Below are positions 1 to 6,698 of a stretch of DNA of 48,872 bases, one piece after another; positions within the stretch are counted from its first letter, which is position 1; each line of letters opens with the position of its first letter. The stretch is from UBA10161 sp964581105. Lineage in GTDB: Archaea; Micrarchaeota; Micrarchaeia; Anstonellales; Anstonellaceae. The notes beneath the pieces are model-generated. The model made no database searches. It was not told the origin of the DNA and saw only the letters and a program-made list of their open reading frames with translations. The stretch is from NCBI GenBank assembly GCA_964581105.1, contig CAZOMB010000009.1:1-48872 (forward strand), in the 5' to 3' direction. Position numbers and translations under genes: made by a program.

Positions 1-96
1 GATAATTGTCGGGTTTGTGGTTATTCCGTCAACAAGCCCCATGGCAGCAAATTTTTTTATTTTGTCAACTTCTGCAGTGTCAAGGAAAATTTCCAT
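1..96 (-). CDS. tal: Transaldolase, N-terminal fragment (runs off the window start)
   Basis: Reverse translation of 96 to 1 gives 32 residues beginning MEIFLDTAEVDKI and ending DGITTNPTII. The FLDTA strand and the GITTNPT motif are the first strands of the small transaldolase / fructose-6-phosphate aldolase (TalB/MipB) barrel. The rest of the gene, including the Schiff-base lysine, lies outside the window, so transaldolase cannot be told from F6P aldolase. The start at 96 matches the usual family N-terminus; an in-frame ATG at 102 is possible. It follows the epimerase-like gene by 46 bp on the same strand, which fits a non-oxidative pentose-phosphate operon. Confidence 0.85.
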   Translation of the reverse strand, partial: MEIFLDTAEVDKIKKFAAMGLVDGITTNPTII

Positions 97-142
97 CAAC
101 ATCCCCCTATTTTCTATTGCACAAAAGCATAATATTGGTTTC

Positions 143-769
143 TCACCCTTCAGCATCCTTTCTTATTTCCTCAATTGCTTTCCCTATGTCTTTCTTTGAG
201 AATATTGCTGAAGCAACGCCAAGCAGGGTTGCTCCTGCTTTTGCAGCGCTTTTGGCTGAGCCAATGCCAACTCCCCCGTCAATTTCAACAACTGCGCCTT
301 TTTCCTTTAGCTGCCTCATTTTCTTTTCCATTGAGGGCAAATACTTTTGGCCGGAAAACCCAGGGTAAACAGTCATTACAAGCACATGCTCTATCTGCGA
401 AAGAAATGGCTCAACAGCAGAAACAGGAGTGTCAGGGGAAAGCGCAAGAGTAACTTTCCCACCCATTTTTTTCACTTCATCAATTGCCTCCTGCACATCT
501 GAAACAGACTCAACATGAAGTTCGTAAATTGCCCCTTTTTTGCCTATCCTTTTCACATAGTCAATGGGGTTTTCAACCATCAAATGATATTCAACAAGCA
601 GGTTTTCCGGAATTGGGGCAAAATCCTCTGGCTGCAATGTTTTATTGGGCACAAACTTTCCATCCATTATGTCTATCTGGATCTGCTTAACATATGGCGC
701 AACTGCAGCTATCCTTGAGGCAAACTCCTCTTTGCTCTTGACTAGTATTGCAGGAACTATTTCGACCAT
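143..769 (-). CDS. rpe: Ribulose-phosphate 3-epimerase family protein
   Basis: A 208-residue protein slightly shorter than typical Rpe (about 220-230). Rpe interconverts ribulose-5-phosphate and xylulose-5-phosphate in the cytoplasm on a metal-dependent TIM barrel. Family signatures are IDIMDGKFVPN (32-42), YHLMVENP (61-68), MTVYPGFSGQKY (132-143) and EIDGGVG (162-168). Three metal ligands of the family are visible as D33, H62 and D164. The usual first histidine (xHxDxMDG) is Q31, and the N-terminal PSIL serine is alanine (PAIL, 6-9), so activity may be altered. It starts 8 bp after thpR and precedes tal, suggesting one operon. Confidence 0.8.
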   Translation of the reverse strand: MVEIVPAILVKSKEEFASRIAAVAPYVKQIQIDIMDGKFVPNKTLQPEDFAPIPENLLVEYHLMVENPIDYVKRIGKKGAIYELHVESVSDVQEAIDEVKKMGGKVTLALSPDTPVSAVEPFLSQIEHVLVMTVYPGFSGQKYLPSMEKKMRQLKEKGAVVEIDGGVGIGSAKSAAKAGATLLGVASAIFSKKDIGKAIEEIRKDAEG

Positions 770-777
770 AAACCCAC

Positions 778-1308
778 TTAGCCCTGTTTGGCTGCAAACT
801 CTCTTAAAACTTGGTAAGAAGCGCCAGTTGGCAACAATGTGCTTTTCATTAAGAGGAATGAGAAAACTTCAAATTCCCCTACTTCTCCTGTGTTTTTCAA
901 AAACCCCTCAATGTCGCCAGCGCTCTTCGGAGAGCGGGCAACAGTAAGATGGACTGAGAACTTTCCCTTTTTCTGGCAAATGCCTTTGAGGGCATTTTCA
1001 ACCTTTGCAGCCAATTCATGTGCCCCTTTTGATTCCCCACCGATCCATATTGCGCGCGGAAACCTTGTGTTTGGATAAGCCCCTGCTCCTGAAAGGGAAA
1101 CAGTAAAAGGGCTAAACTTGACTTTTGAAAGGGCTTGTTCAACCTTTTTTGCCTTATTCTTATCAGCCTCCCCTATGAAGATGAGGGTAATGTGCAGGTT
1201 TTCTTTGGGAAGAAGCCTTACTCCCAATGCCCCATCCAAAGGGCTGCTTGCCTCTTCTATTGCATTAAGCAGGCCTTTTGGGGCTCTTATTGCAACAAAA
1301 AGCCTCAT
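778..1308 (-). CDS. thpR: RNA 2',3'-cyclic phosphodiesterase (2H family)
   Basis: A 176-residue 2H phosphoesterase. The two catalytic HxTx motifs are HITL at 39-42 and HLTV at 120-123, the normal spacing for ThpR/LigT. The family opens 2',3'-cyclic phosphates on RNA ends and can join tRNA halves, so a role in tRNA or RNA end processing is plausible. The MRLFVAI start is the usual family N-terminus. It is the first gene of a thpR-rpe-tal cluster and shares a symmetric promoter region with the divergent membrane gene at 1360. Confidence 0.92.
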   Translation of the reverse strand: MRLFVAIRAPKGLLNAIEEASSPLDGALGVRLLPKENLHITLIFIGEADKNKAKKVEQALSKVKFSPFTVSLSGAGAYPNTRFPRAIWIGGESKGAHELAAKVENALKGICQKKGKFSVHLTVARSPKSAGDIEGFLKNTGEVGEFEVFSFLLMKSTLLPTGASYQVLREFAAKQG

Positions 1309-1330
1309 AAACCTGTTTTGTACGATAAAA

Positions 1331-1336
1331 TTATAA
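1331..1336. promoter_or_regulatory. Bidirectional TATA box between thpR and the gene at 1360
   Basis: The palindrome TTATAA sits midway between start codons at 1308 (minus) and 1360 (plus), about 26 bp from each. That is the archaeal TATA-to-start distance, implying leaderless transcripts both ways. Confidence 0.55.
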
Positions 1337-1359
1337 GGCGGCTAACCGAATTTTCTAGC

Positions 1360-1707
1360 ATGTATGACTTTGCCTTTGCGCTAGAGCTTGCATTGAGGAT
1401 TGCAAACCTCTTTGTTGCGATTTATTTGCTCTTGGTAGTATTTAGCATAAGAAAGGCAGGAAAAGGGGGCTCTTTTTCAAAGACCCTGAGGACAATGCTG
1501 GTTGCAGTACTGCTGTTTTTTGCAGTTGAGATCGCACAGCTTTTCAGGCTCATCCCAGGGGAGGCATTTGGAACAATACAGTCATTCTTTGCCCTGGTTT
1601 TCCTGCTTTTGCTGCTTTCAGCAATGCATGAAGTCAAAAAGGGCATGCTGGCACACGACCACCTTGTAAAGCACAAAGGAAGGCAAAAAATTGTAGACGT
1701 TGAGTAA
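1360..1707 (+). CDS. Small three-helix membrane protein of unknown function
   Basis: A 115-residue protein with three hydrophobic helices, at about 8-29, 40-64 and 69-92, and a basic C-terminal tail. No enzymatic motif is seen and I do not recognise the family. The ATG at 1360 is preferred to upstream in-frame starts because it lies 26 bp from the TTATAA box and the upstream stretch is the promoter and the antisense of thpR. The next gene, tatD, begins 1 bp after its stop, so the two are probably co-transcribed and translationally coupled. Confidence 0.7.
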   Translation: MYDFAFALELALRIANLFVAIYLLLVVFSIRKAGKGGSFSKTLRTMLVAVLLFFAVEIAQLFRLIPGEAFGTIQSFFALVFLLLLLSAMHEVKKGMLAHDHLVKHKGRQKIVDVE

Positions 1708-1708
1708 T

Positions 1709-2425
1709 ATGCCAGAATACCATTTTGCAGATGCGCACTGCCATCTTGAGTCATGTCCAGAGGGCCTTCTTCCACACATACTTCACATTACTTCAGGCTA
1801 TTCTGACCAGTCAAACCAGAAAAACGCAAAAATAGCAGAGGAGAATGAAAATGCCTGGCTTTGTGCGGGAATTGCACCGCAAGAGGCAATGAAGCACAAG
1901 GAAATCAAGATAAAGCTTGCAGAATGGGAAGAAGGAATAGAAAAACTGCCAAAGCTTGTTGCAATAGGGGAAATAGGCCTTGACTTTCACTGGGCGAAAA
2001 CAGAAGAAGAGCGCTTTTTGCAGCATGAGTGCTTTATTTCCCAACTTGCCCTTGCAGAAAGGCTTGGCTTGCCTGTTGTCATCCACTCCCGTGACGCAGA
2101 GGAAAAATGCCTTGAAATACTCAGGAATTTTAACATCCCATATATGCTCCACTGCTTTTCAGGAAAGGCAGAAGCAGCCCTTGGGGCAGCAAACCACAAG
2201 GGAATAGTGTCAATCCCGCCTCTCAGGAACAAGGAAAGGAGGAAATTCATCCAGGGCTTGCCAATAGAAAAGCTTGTTGCAGAGTCAGATGCGCCTTACA
2301 TAGGAAAAACCCCATCTGACACCATGGAGTCTATAAAAATGATTGCAGAAATAAAGGGAATGGATGAGGATGCAGTGAGAAAACAGACACTTCTGAATAC
2401 ATTGTCGTTTTTCAAGATAAAATAA
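1709..2425 (+). CDS. tatD: TatD-family metal-dependent hydrolase / DNase
   Basis: A 238-residue amidohydrolase-fold protein. The TatD metal-site residues are visible: H10 and H12 (DAHCH), E88 (GEIGLDFHW), H126 (VIHSRDA), H148 (LHCFSG) and D194 (AESDAPYIG). TatD proteins are cytoplasmic 3'-5' exonuclease-type DNases linked to repair. A TTG nine bases upstream is in frame, but ATG at 1709 gives the normal start just before the first beta strand. It is followed after 12 bp by a second nuclease-fold gene, so the operon may serve nucleic-acid turnover. Confidence 0.9.
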   Translation: MPEYHFADAHCHLESCPEGLLPHILHITSGYSDQSNQKNAKIAEENENAWLCAGIAPQEAMKHKEIKIKLAEWEEGIEKLPKLVAIGEIGLDFHWAKTEEERFLQHECFISQLALAERLGLPVVIHSRDAEEKCLEILRNFNIPYMLHCFSGKAEAALGAANHKGIVSIPPLRNKERRKFIQGLPIEKLVAESDAPYIGKTPSDTMESIKMIAEIKGMDEDAVRKQTLLNTLSFFKIK

Positions 2426-2437
2426 AAGGTGGTATTT

Positions 2438-2893
2438 ATGTTTGAAAAGTTCAAGGCCCTTTTGAAAAGAAAGCCAAAGGGAAAAAACATTGCTCTTATG
2501 ATTGACGGCCCAAATGTGATACGAAAAGACGTAAGATTGGACCTGATAAAAGTAAAGAAAGAAGTTGAAAAGTACGGGGAAATAAAAGTCTCAAAAATAT
2601 TCCTTGACCAGTACGCATCTGACAAGCTGATTGAGGCAATGACCAACCAGGGCTATGAGCCAATCATAACCACGGGGGATGTTGATGTCACAATGGCAGT
2701 TGAGGCAATGGTCCAGGTATACAACCCGCACATCGAAATAATAGCCCTGATGACTCGCGACATTGACTTTAGGCCAGTCCTGGTAAAGGCAAAGGAATTA
2801 GGAAAAGAAACAATAGTGGTGGGCTCACAGCCAGGCTTTTCAGTTGCCCTGAAAAATACAGCTGACATAGTAATAATTGCTGACAAGAGATAG
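2438..2893 (+). CDS. NYN-domain (PIN-like) putative RNase, TIGR00288-type
   Basis: A 151-residue protein of the LabA/NYN type. Acidic residues expected of the PIN-like metal site are D23 (MIDGPN), D81 and D83 (GDVDVT) and D108 and D110 (TRDIDF). This matches the archaeal conserved group TIGR00288, whose members are presumed Mg-dependent RNases but are poorly studied. The start at 2438 is chosen because GGTGGT lies 5 bases upstream; a GTG at 2429 belongs to that ribosome-binding site. It is co-directional with tatD, 12 bp away. Confidence 0.82.
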   Translation: MFEKFKALLKRKPKGKNIALMIDGPNVIRKDVRLDLIKVKKEVEKYGEIKVSKIFLDQYASDKLIEAMTNQGYEPIITTGDVDVTMAVEAMVQVYNPHIEIIALMTRDIDFRPVLVKAKELGKETIVVGSQPGFSVALKNTADIVIIADKR

Positions 2894-2901
2894 CAAAAAC
2901 C

Positions 2902-2909
2902 TTTATATA
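2902..2909 (+). promoter_or_regulatory. TATA box, leaderless promoter for the gene at 2934
   Basis: TTTATATA centred about 28 bp before the ATG at 2934, with A-rich sequence (AAAAAC) just upstream as a possible BRE. The spacing predicts a transcript starting at or next to the ATG. Confidence 0.65.
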
Positions 2910-2933
2910 CATCAAGTTCCAACTAATTAAAAC

Positions 2934-3257
2934 ATGCTTTTCCACATGGTTTCATTGCCTTCTTCTAATAAAAGCAGACTGAAAAGCAATTCTCCGAAAA
3001 AAGAAAGGAGCATGGGCCCTTTCAAGCACCTGCTTTTTACCGGGCTAATGATAGGCATGTTTTTCATCCCTGCAAGCAGCCTGTTATCGCACCCAACTGA
3101 GGTCCAAAGATTCCTGATAAGCGATGCAGAGAAAAAATCAATAATTGCCTCTTTTGAAAAGGGCATGACCTATTCGTTTTCCATAACAGCTGCAATAGTC
3201 ATAGGGGCGTCAGTCCTGTGGGGAATCAGCCAAATCTCTCAAAAAAAGAAGCCCTAG
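2934..3257 (+). CDS. Small membrane protein of unknown function
   Basis: A 107-residue protein with a basic, polar N-terminus (1-27), a hydrophobic helix at about 30-52 and a second at about 78-99, ending in KKK. I do not recognise a family. The start is supported by the canonical TATA box 28 bp upstream; an internal ATG (residue 27) could also serve. Its TAG stop overlaps the gltX stop in a shared CTAG. Confidence 0.6.
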   Translation: MLFHMVSLPSSNKSRLKSNSPKKERSMGPFKHLLFTGLMIGMFFIPASSLLSHPTEVQRFLISDAEKKSIIASFEKGMTYSFSITAAIVIGASVLWGISQISQKKKP

Positions 3258-4957
3258 CAGGAAAAGATAAACTCAAGCTCCTTGTCATTCTTTTTGTCAA
3301 GTATTGCATACCCATACCTTTCAAGCTGCACAACTGCCCCTAAATCAAGGTCTTTGCAGGATGATTCGCATACTCCGATATCTTCCCCTAAGCTGTCCTC
3401 CCTGAACTTTCCATTCTCATCAAGCAAAGCTCCAGGGATTTTCACTTTGCAGCTAACAGCAGACTCATAAGCAACCCACTGTATCTTTTTTGCTGCAAGG
3501 CCATCATTTCCCTCATACTTTGCAATAATCCCGTCTTGCCTTTTTTCCTCAAGAGTAAGGTTGTACAAGTCCTTGAGCCTGAATGTCTCACCTGTGCCTA
3601 TTGCATCAGCATCCTTTGCAGCTATGAAAAATGTCCCTGTTGTTGCAATTTTCCTTTGCCCCATGTCCTTGTTTGCAGGGTGGTTGAAAAGCAAAGCCTC
3701 TTTTTCAGGGGCTCCAGAAACAGACACTTTTACAGGCCTTCTTGTGAAAAATCTTCTTTGGGCTCTTTCATCAAGTATTTTCCTGTTAAAAGAAAGAAGC
3801 TTTTCCCAGCCAGGGCATGACTCTACTTTTGAAATTCCAAAGGAAAGTACAAATTCCCTTATTGCTTCAGGCAAAATCCCCCTCCTTTTCAGGGCAGAAA
3901 GTGTAGGAAGGCGCGGGTCATCCCACCCTGTGACTTTCTTTTGCTCAATCAAAGGGGAGATAAGCCTTTTTGAAACAGGTGCATTTTTGATTACAAGCCT
4001 TGAGAATTCAATGAGCAGTGGCTTTCTCATCTCAAGCTTTTCAAGAATGTCAAAATAAAGCTCATCCCTCAGCTCATATTCCTTTGTCCTCATTGCATGG
4101 GTTATTCCCTCAAGAGAATCAATCACAGGGGCTGCAAAATCATACGAAGGCCAGGCACAATACTTTTTTTTCTGCCTATAGTGCTCTTTTTTGATTACCC
4201 TGAATAGGGTTGGGTCTCGCATTGCACTATTGTCAGATTTCATGCTGCCCCTGAAGCGGACTATTGCCTTGCCTTCTTCAATCTCACCTTGCTGCATTTT
4301 CTTGAAAACCTGCAAATTCTCCTGAGAGTCTTTTGCAGAGCAGTCACAGGCTTTTTTCTCTGCCCTTCCCTTTTTCACATCATCTGCACTGCAAGTGCAA
4401 ACATATGCAGCATGTTTTATGAAAAGCTCCTCGCACCGAAGGTACAGCTCTTGCATTGAATCAGAAGTATAAGTTTCCTTTCCACAGTCAATTCCAAGCC
4501 AAAGCAAACCCTCCTTTATTGCATCAACATATTCCTGCTTTTCCTTTTCAGGGTTAGTGTCGTCGAACCTGAGTATCATTTCCCCTTCATACCTTGTTGC
4601 AGACTCATAATTGAGCCAAGCGGCTTTTGCATGCCCAATATGCAAATAGCCAGACGGCTCAGGGGGAAACCTTGTGATCACTTTTCCCTTAAACGCGCCC
4701 TCAAGCTCTATTTGCTTTTTTTCCTGTTTCTTTTCCTCAAACGTGAAATGCTCTAGCTCCTTTTCAACCTCTTCATGGGAAAGCGAGTTCACCCTTTTTG
4801 CCTCCTCATTGATTAACTTCATTGTTGCCTTCATGTCCTTTTTGGCATCAGGAAAATCAGCAATCACTTTGCCTATTATCTTGCCAGGAATTGCCAATTT
4901 ATAGTCTGCCGCATTTTTCAGGGTGTGCTTCCTGATTATGCTCTCAAGGCTGTTCAT
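3254..4957 (-). CDS. gltX: Glutamyl-tRNA synthetase, archaeal type
   Basis: A 567-residue class I synthetase that charges tRNA with glutamate. The Rossmann signature is FPPEPSGYLHIGHAKA, with HIGH at 106-109; the KMSKS-equivalent is VSKR at 328-331; a Cys-rich insertion (CTC...CDC, 187-206) resembles the zinc site of archaeal GluRS. The C-terminal half is the beta-barrel anticodon domain of the archaeal/eukaryal type. Most archaea lack GlnRS and load Glu onto tRNA-Gln before amidation, so it may be non-discriminating; that is inference. It lies 34 bp after fni, with a weak CTAATAA box at 4980-4986 that could give it its own leaderless start. Confidence 0.95.
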   Translation of the reverse strand: MNSLESIIRKHTLKNAADYKLAIPGKIIGKVIADFPDAKKDMKATMKLINEEAKRVNSLSHEEVEKELEHFTFEEKKQEKKQIELEGAFKGKVITRFPPEPSGYLHIGHAKAAWLNYESATRYEGEMILRFDDTNPEKEKQEYVDAIKEGLLWLGIDCGKETYTSDSMQELYLRCEELFIKHAAYVCTCSADDVKKGRAEKKACDCSAKDSQENLQVFKKMQQGEIEEGKAIVRFRGSMKSDNSAMRDPTLFRVIKKEHYRQKKKYCAWPSYDFAAPVIDSLEGITHAMRTKEYELRDELYFDILEKLEMRKPLLIEFSRLVIKNAPVSKRLISPLIEQKKVTGWDDPRLPTLSALKRRGILPEAIREFVLSFGISKVESCPGWEKLLSFNRKILDERAQRRFFTRRPVKVSVSGAPEKEALLFNHPANKDMGQRKIATTGTFFIAAKDADAIGTGETFRLKDLYNLTLEEKRQDGIIAKYEGNDGLAAKKIQWVAYESAVSCKVKIPGALLDENGKFREDSLGEDIGVCESSCKDLDLGAVVQLERYGYAILDKKNDKELEFIFSC

Positions 4958-4991
4958 AACAGGCTTTCACAAAAAAGAGTTATTAGTTTAC

Positions 4992-6023
4992 CTATCTTTT
5001 GGAAAACCGGCTTACATCAATTCCAAGCCTTTGCATTGCCTCGGCAGTCTTTCCTGTGATAATTAGCTTTGCTTTCTTCATTTCAGCCAAGTTCTTAGAG
5101 CCAGAGAGCAGCATTGCAATCTTCAGGTCATTTTTCCAGCCCTCAACCTCCTTTGAAGGGTCTTTTGCCCTAAGGAAAGGCAAAGCAGCGCCTGCAAATG
5201 ATGCACCCAGTGCAATTGATTTTGCTGCATCAAGCCCATCTCTTATGCCACCGCTTGCAATTGTTTCAATCACTTCTGAGCAAGAGGCAATGCACTCGCA
5301 GGTCGGGTTTCCCCATTCTGAAAATACCGGCTTTTTTTTGCTCCTCAAATACTCGACTTTGCTCCAAGAGGTTCCGCCTGCACCTGAAACATCAGCCATT
5401 GCAGCGCCTGCTTTTTTCACCTTAATTGCAGCATCGCGGCTCATTCCTGCCCCTGTTTCCTTTACTATTACTGGCAAGCCAAGCTCTTTTGCGAATATTG
5501 AAATATGCCTCACAATCCCTGAGAATTTGTTGTCACCTTCTGGCTGCAAAACTTCTTGCAATGGGTTCAAATGAATTGCCAATACATCAGCTTCAACAGC
5601 ATCAAGCATTTCCCTTATTTTCCTTACTCCATATTTTTCAAGCTGGCATGCCCCAATATTGCCAATAATAGGGATGTCAGGCGCAACTTTTCTCACTTTA
5701 AAGGTAGATGAAAGCTTTGGCTTTTCAAGCATTGCCCTTTGTGAGCCCAATCCAAATGCAATGTTGTTCTTTTGCGCTGCAATGGCAAGCTTTTGGTTTA
5801 TTTTCTCTGCCCCAGAATAGCCCCCAGTCATGCCGGTTATTATCAAAGGGGAAGATAGCGATTTGCCAAAAAGCCTGCAACTAGTGTCAACAGAGTCTAA
5901 ATCAATCTCAGGCAGGGAATTGTGCACAAATCGTATGTCCTCAAAGCCTGAAGCTGGGCAATACTCAACATGCTTTTTCGTTGCAGACTCTACATGGTCC
6001 TTTTTCCTGCTTTGAATGTCCAT
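4992..6023 (-). CDS. fni: Isopentenyl-diphosphate delta-isomerase, type 2 (FMN)
   Basis: A 343-residue FMN- and NADPH-dependent enzyme that interconverts IPP and DMAPP, the entry to archaeal isoprenoid lipids. Visible signatures are the N-terminal RKKDH (6-10), the flavin-site GMTGG (64-68), GLGSQR (91-96), NIGACQ near 121-126 and the IASGGIRDGLDAAK phosphate-binding region near 261-274. Length is normal. It probably heads a unit with gltX and shares a 51-bp promoter gap with the divergent gene at 6075. Confidence 0.95.
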   Translation of the reverse strand: MDIQSRKKDHVESATKKHVEYCPASGFEDIRFVHNSLPEIDLDSVDTSCRLFGKSLSSPLIITGMTGGYSGAEKINQKLAIAAQKNNIAFGLGSQRAMLEKPKLSSTFKVRKVAPDIPIIGNIGACQLEKYGVRKIREMLDAVEADVLAIHLNPLQEVLQPEGDNKFSGIVRHISIFAKELGLPVIVKETGAGMSRDAAIKVKKAGAAMADVSGAGGTSWSKVEYLRSKKKPVFSEWGNPTCECIASCSEVIETIASGGIRDGLDAAKSIALGASFAGAALPFLRAKDPSKEVEGWKNDLKIAMLLSGSKNLAEMKKAKLIITGKTAEAMQRLGIDVSRFSKR

Positions 6024-6044
6024 GCTAAGAGTAGGGAAATATTG

Positions 6045-6053
6045 CTTTTTAAA
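6045..6053. promoter_or_regulatory. Bidirectional TATA box between fni and the gene at 6075
   Basis: CTTTTTAAA read on the plus strand, TTTAAAAAG on the minus strand. Its centre is about 26 bp from both start codons (6023 minus, 6075 plus), predicting leaderless transcripts in both directions. Confidence 0.6.
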
Positions 6054-6074
6054 TGCCCTTGCAGAAGCACACTT

Positions 6075-6698
6075 ATGGGATTGCTTTCATACCTGAAGGA
6101 AAAGTACATTTACCTTATAGTACTTTTGCTCATCCTTGTCCTTGGCTATATAATTTACCTTGTCCAGTACCAGGGAATGGGAGTGCCTGAGGCAAGGATG
6201 TATTTGCAGGCACTGACTGCAATTGCCACCCTCACGCTTCTTTATTATGCATACTTTAATGTTGTTGCAAGGAAAACCGAGGAAATTGCAAGGCTTGAGT
6301 TGGCAGTAAGGCCTGTGCTGGTTTGGGAGCTTGAAAGCAAAGGCAGCCGGGCATTTCTCACATACAAGGCAATAAAGCACCCCCTCTATGACCTTCACAC
6401 AGTATTGAGAATTGAGGGCAAAACACTTGAAATAGATGAAAAGCACCTTGACATTGATGGGGGGGCAGGTATGGAAAGGAAAAGGGACATAACAGAATTC
6501 ATGTCTGGCACACTTTCAGGAAATGAAAAGCAAAAGCTCCAAATCACATTTTCATTCCACTCAGAAATAGGCGGAAAGTATGTATTTGAATTCACGAAAA
6601 AGGTGGCAAAAAGAAAAAAAGGCTTTGATTTCAGGCACAGGAAAATAGTATCAGCAAAATACCCGTGGAGAAAAGAGAAAGTTGACTTTTCAGACTAG
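6075..6698 (+). CDS. Membrane-anchored protein of unknown function
   Basis: A 207-residue protein. Two N-terminal hydrophobic helices (about 9-29 and 41-59) are followed by a soluble domain of about 145 residues rich in beta-type alternation and a strongly basic tail (KKVAKRKKGFDFRHRK). No recognised catalytic motif. The ATG at 6075 is chosen because it sits 26 bp after the A/T box; longer upstream reading overlaps fni and its promoter. Its 3' end overlaps the convergent methyltransferase gene by 9 bp. Confidence 0.65.
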   Translation: MGLLSYLKEKYIYLIVLLLILVLGYIIYLVQYQGMGVPEARMYLQALTAIATLTLLYYAYFNVVARKTEEIARLELAVRPVLVWELESKGSRAFLTYKAIKHPLYDLHTVLRIEGKTLEIDEKHLDIDGGAGMERKRDITEFMSGTLSGNEKQKLQITFSFHSEIGGKYVFEFTKKVAKRKKGFDFRHRKIVSAKYPWRKEKVDFSD

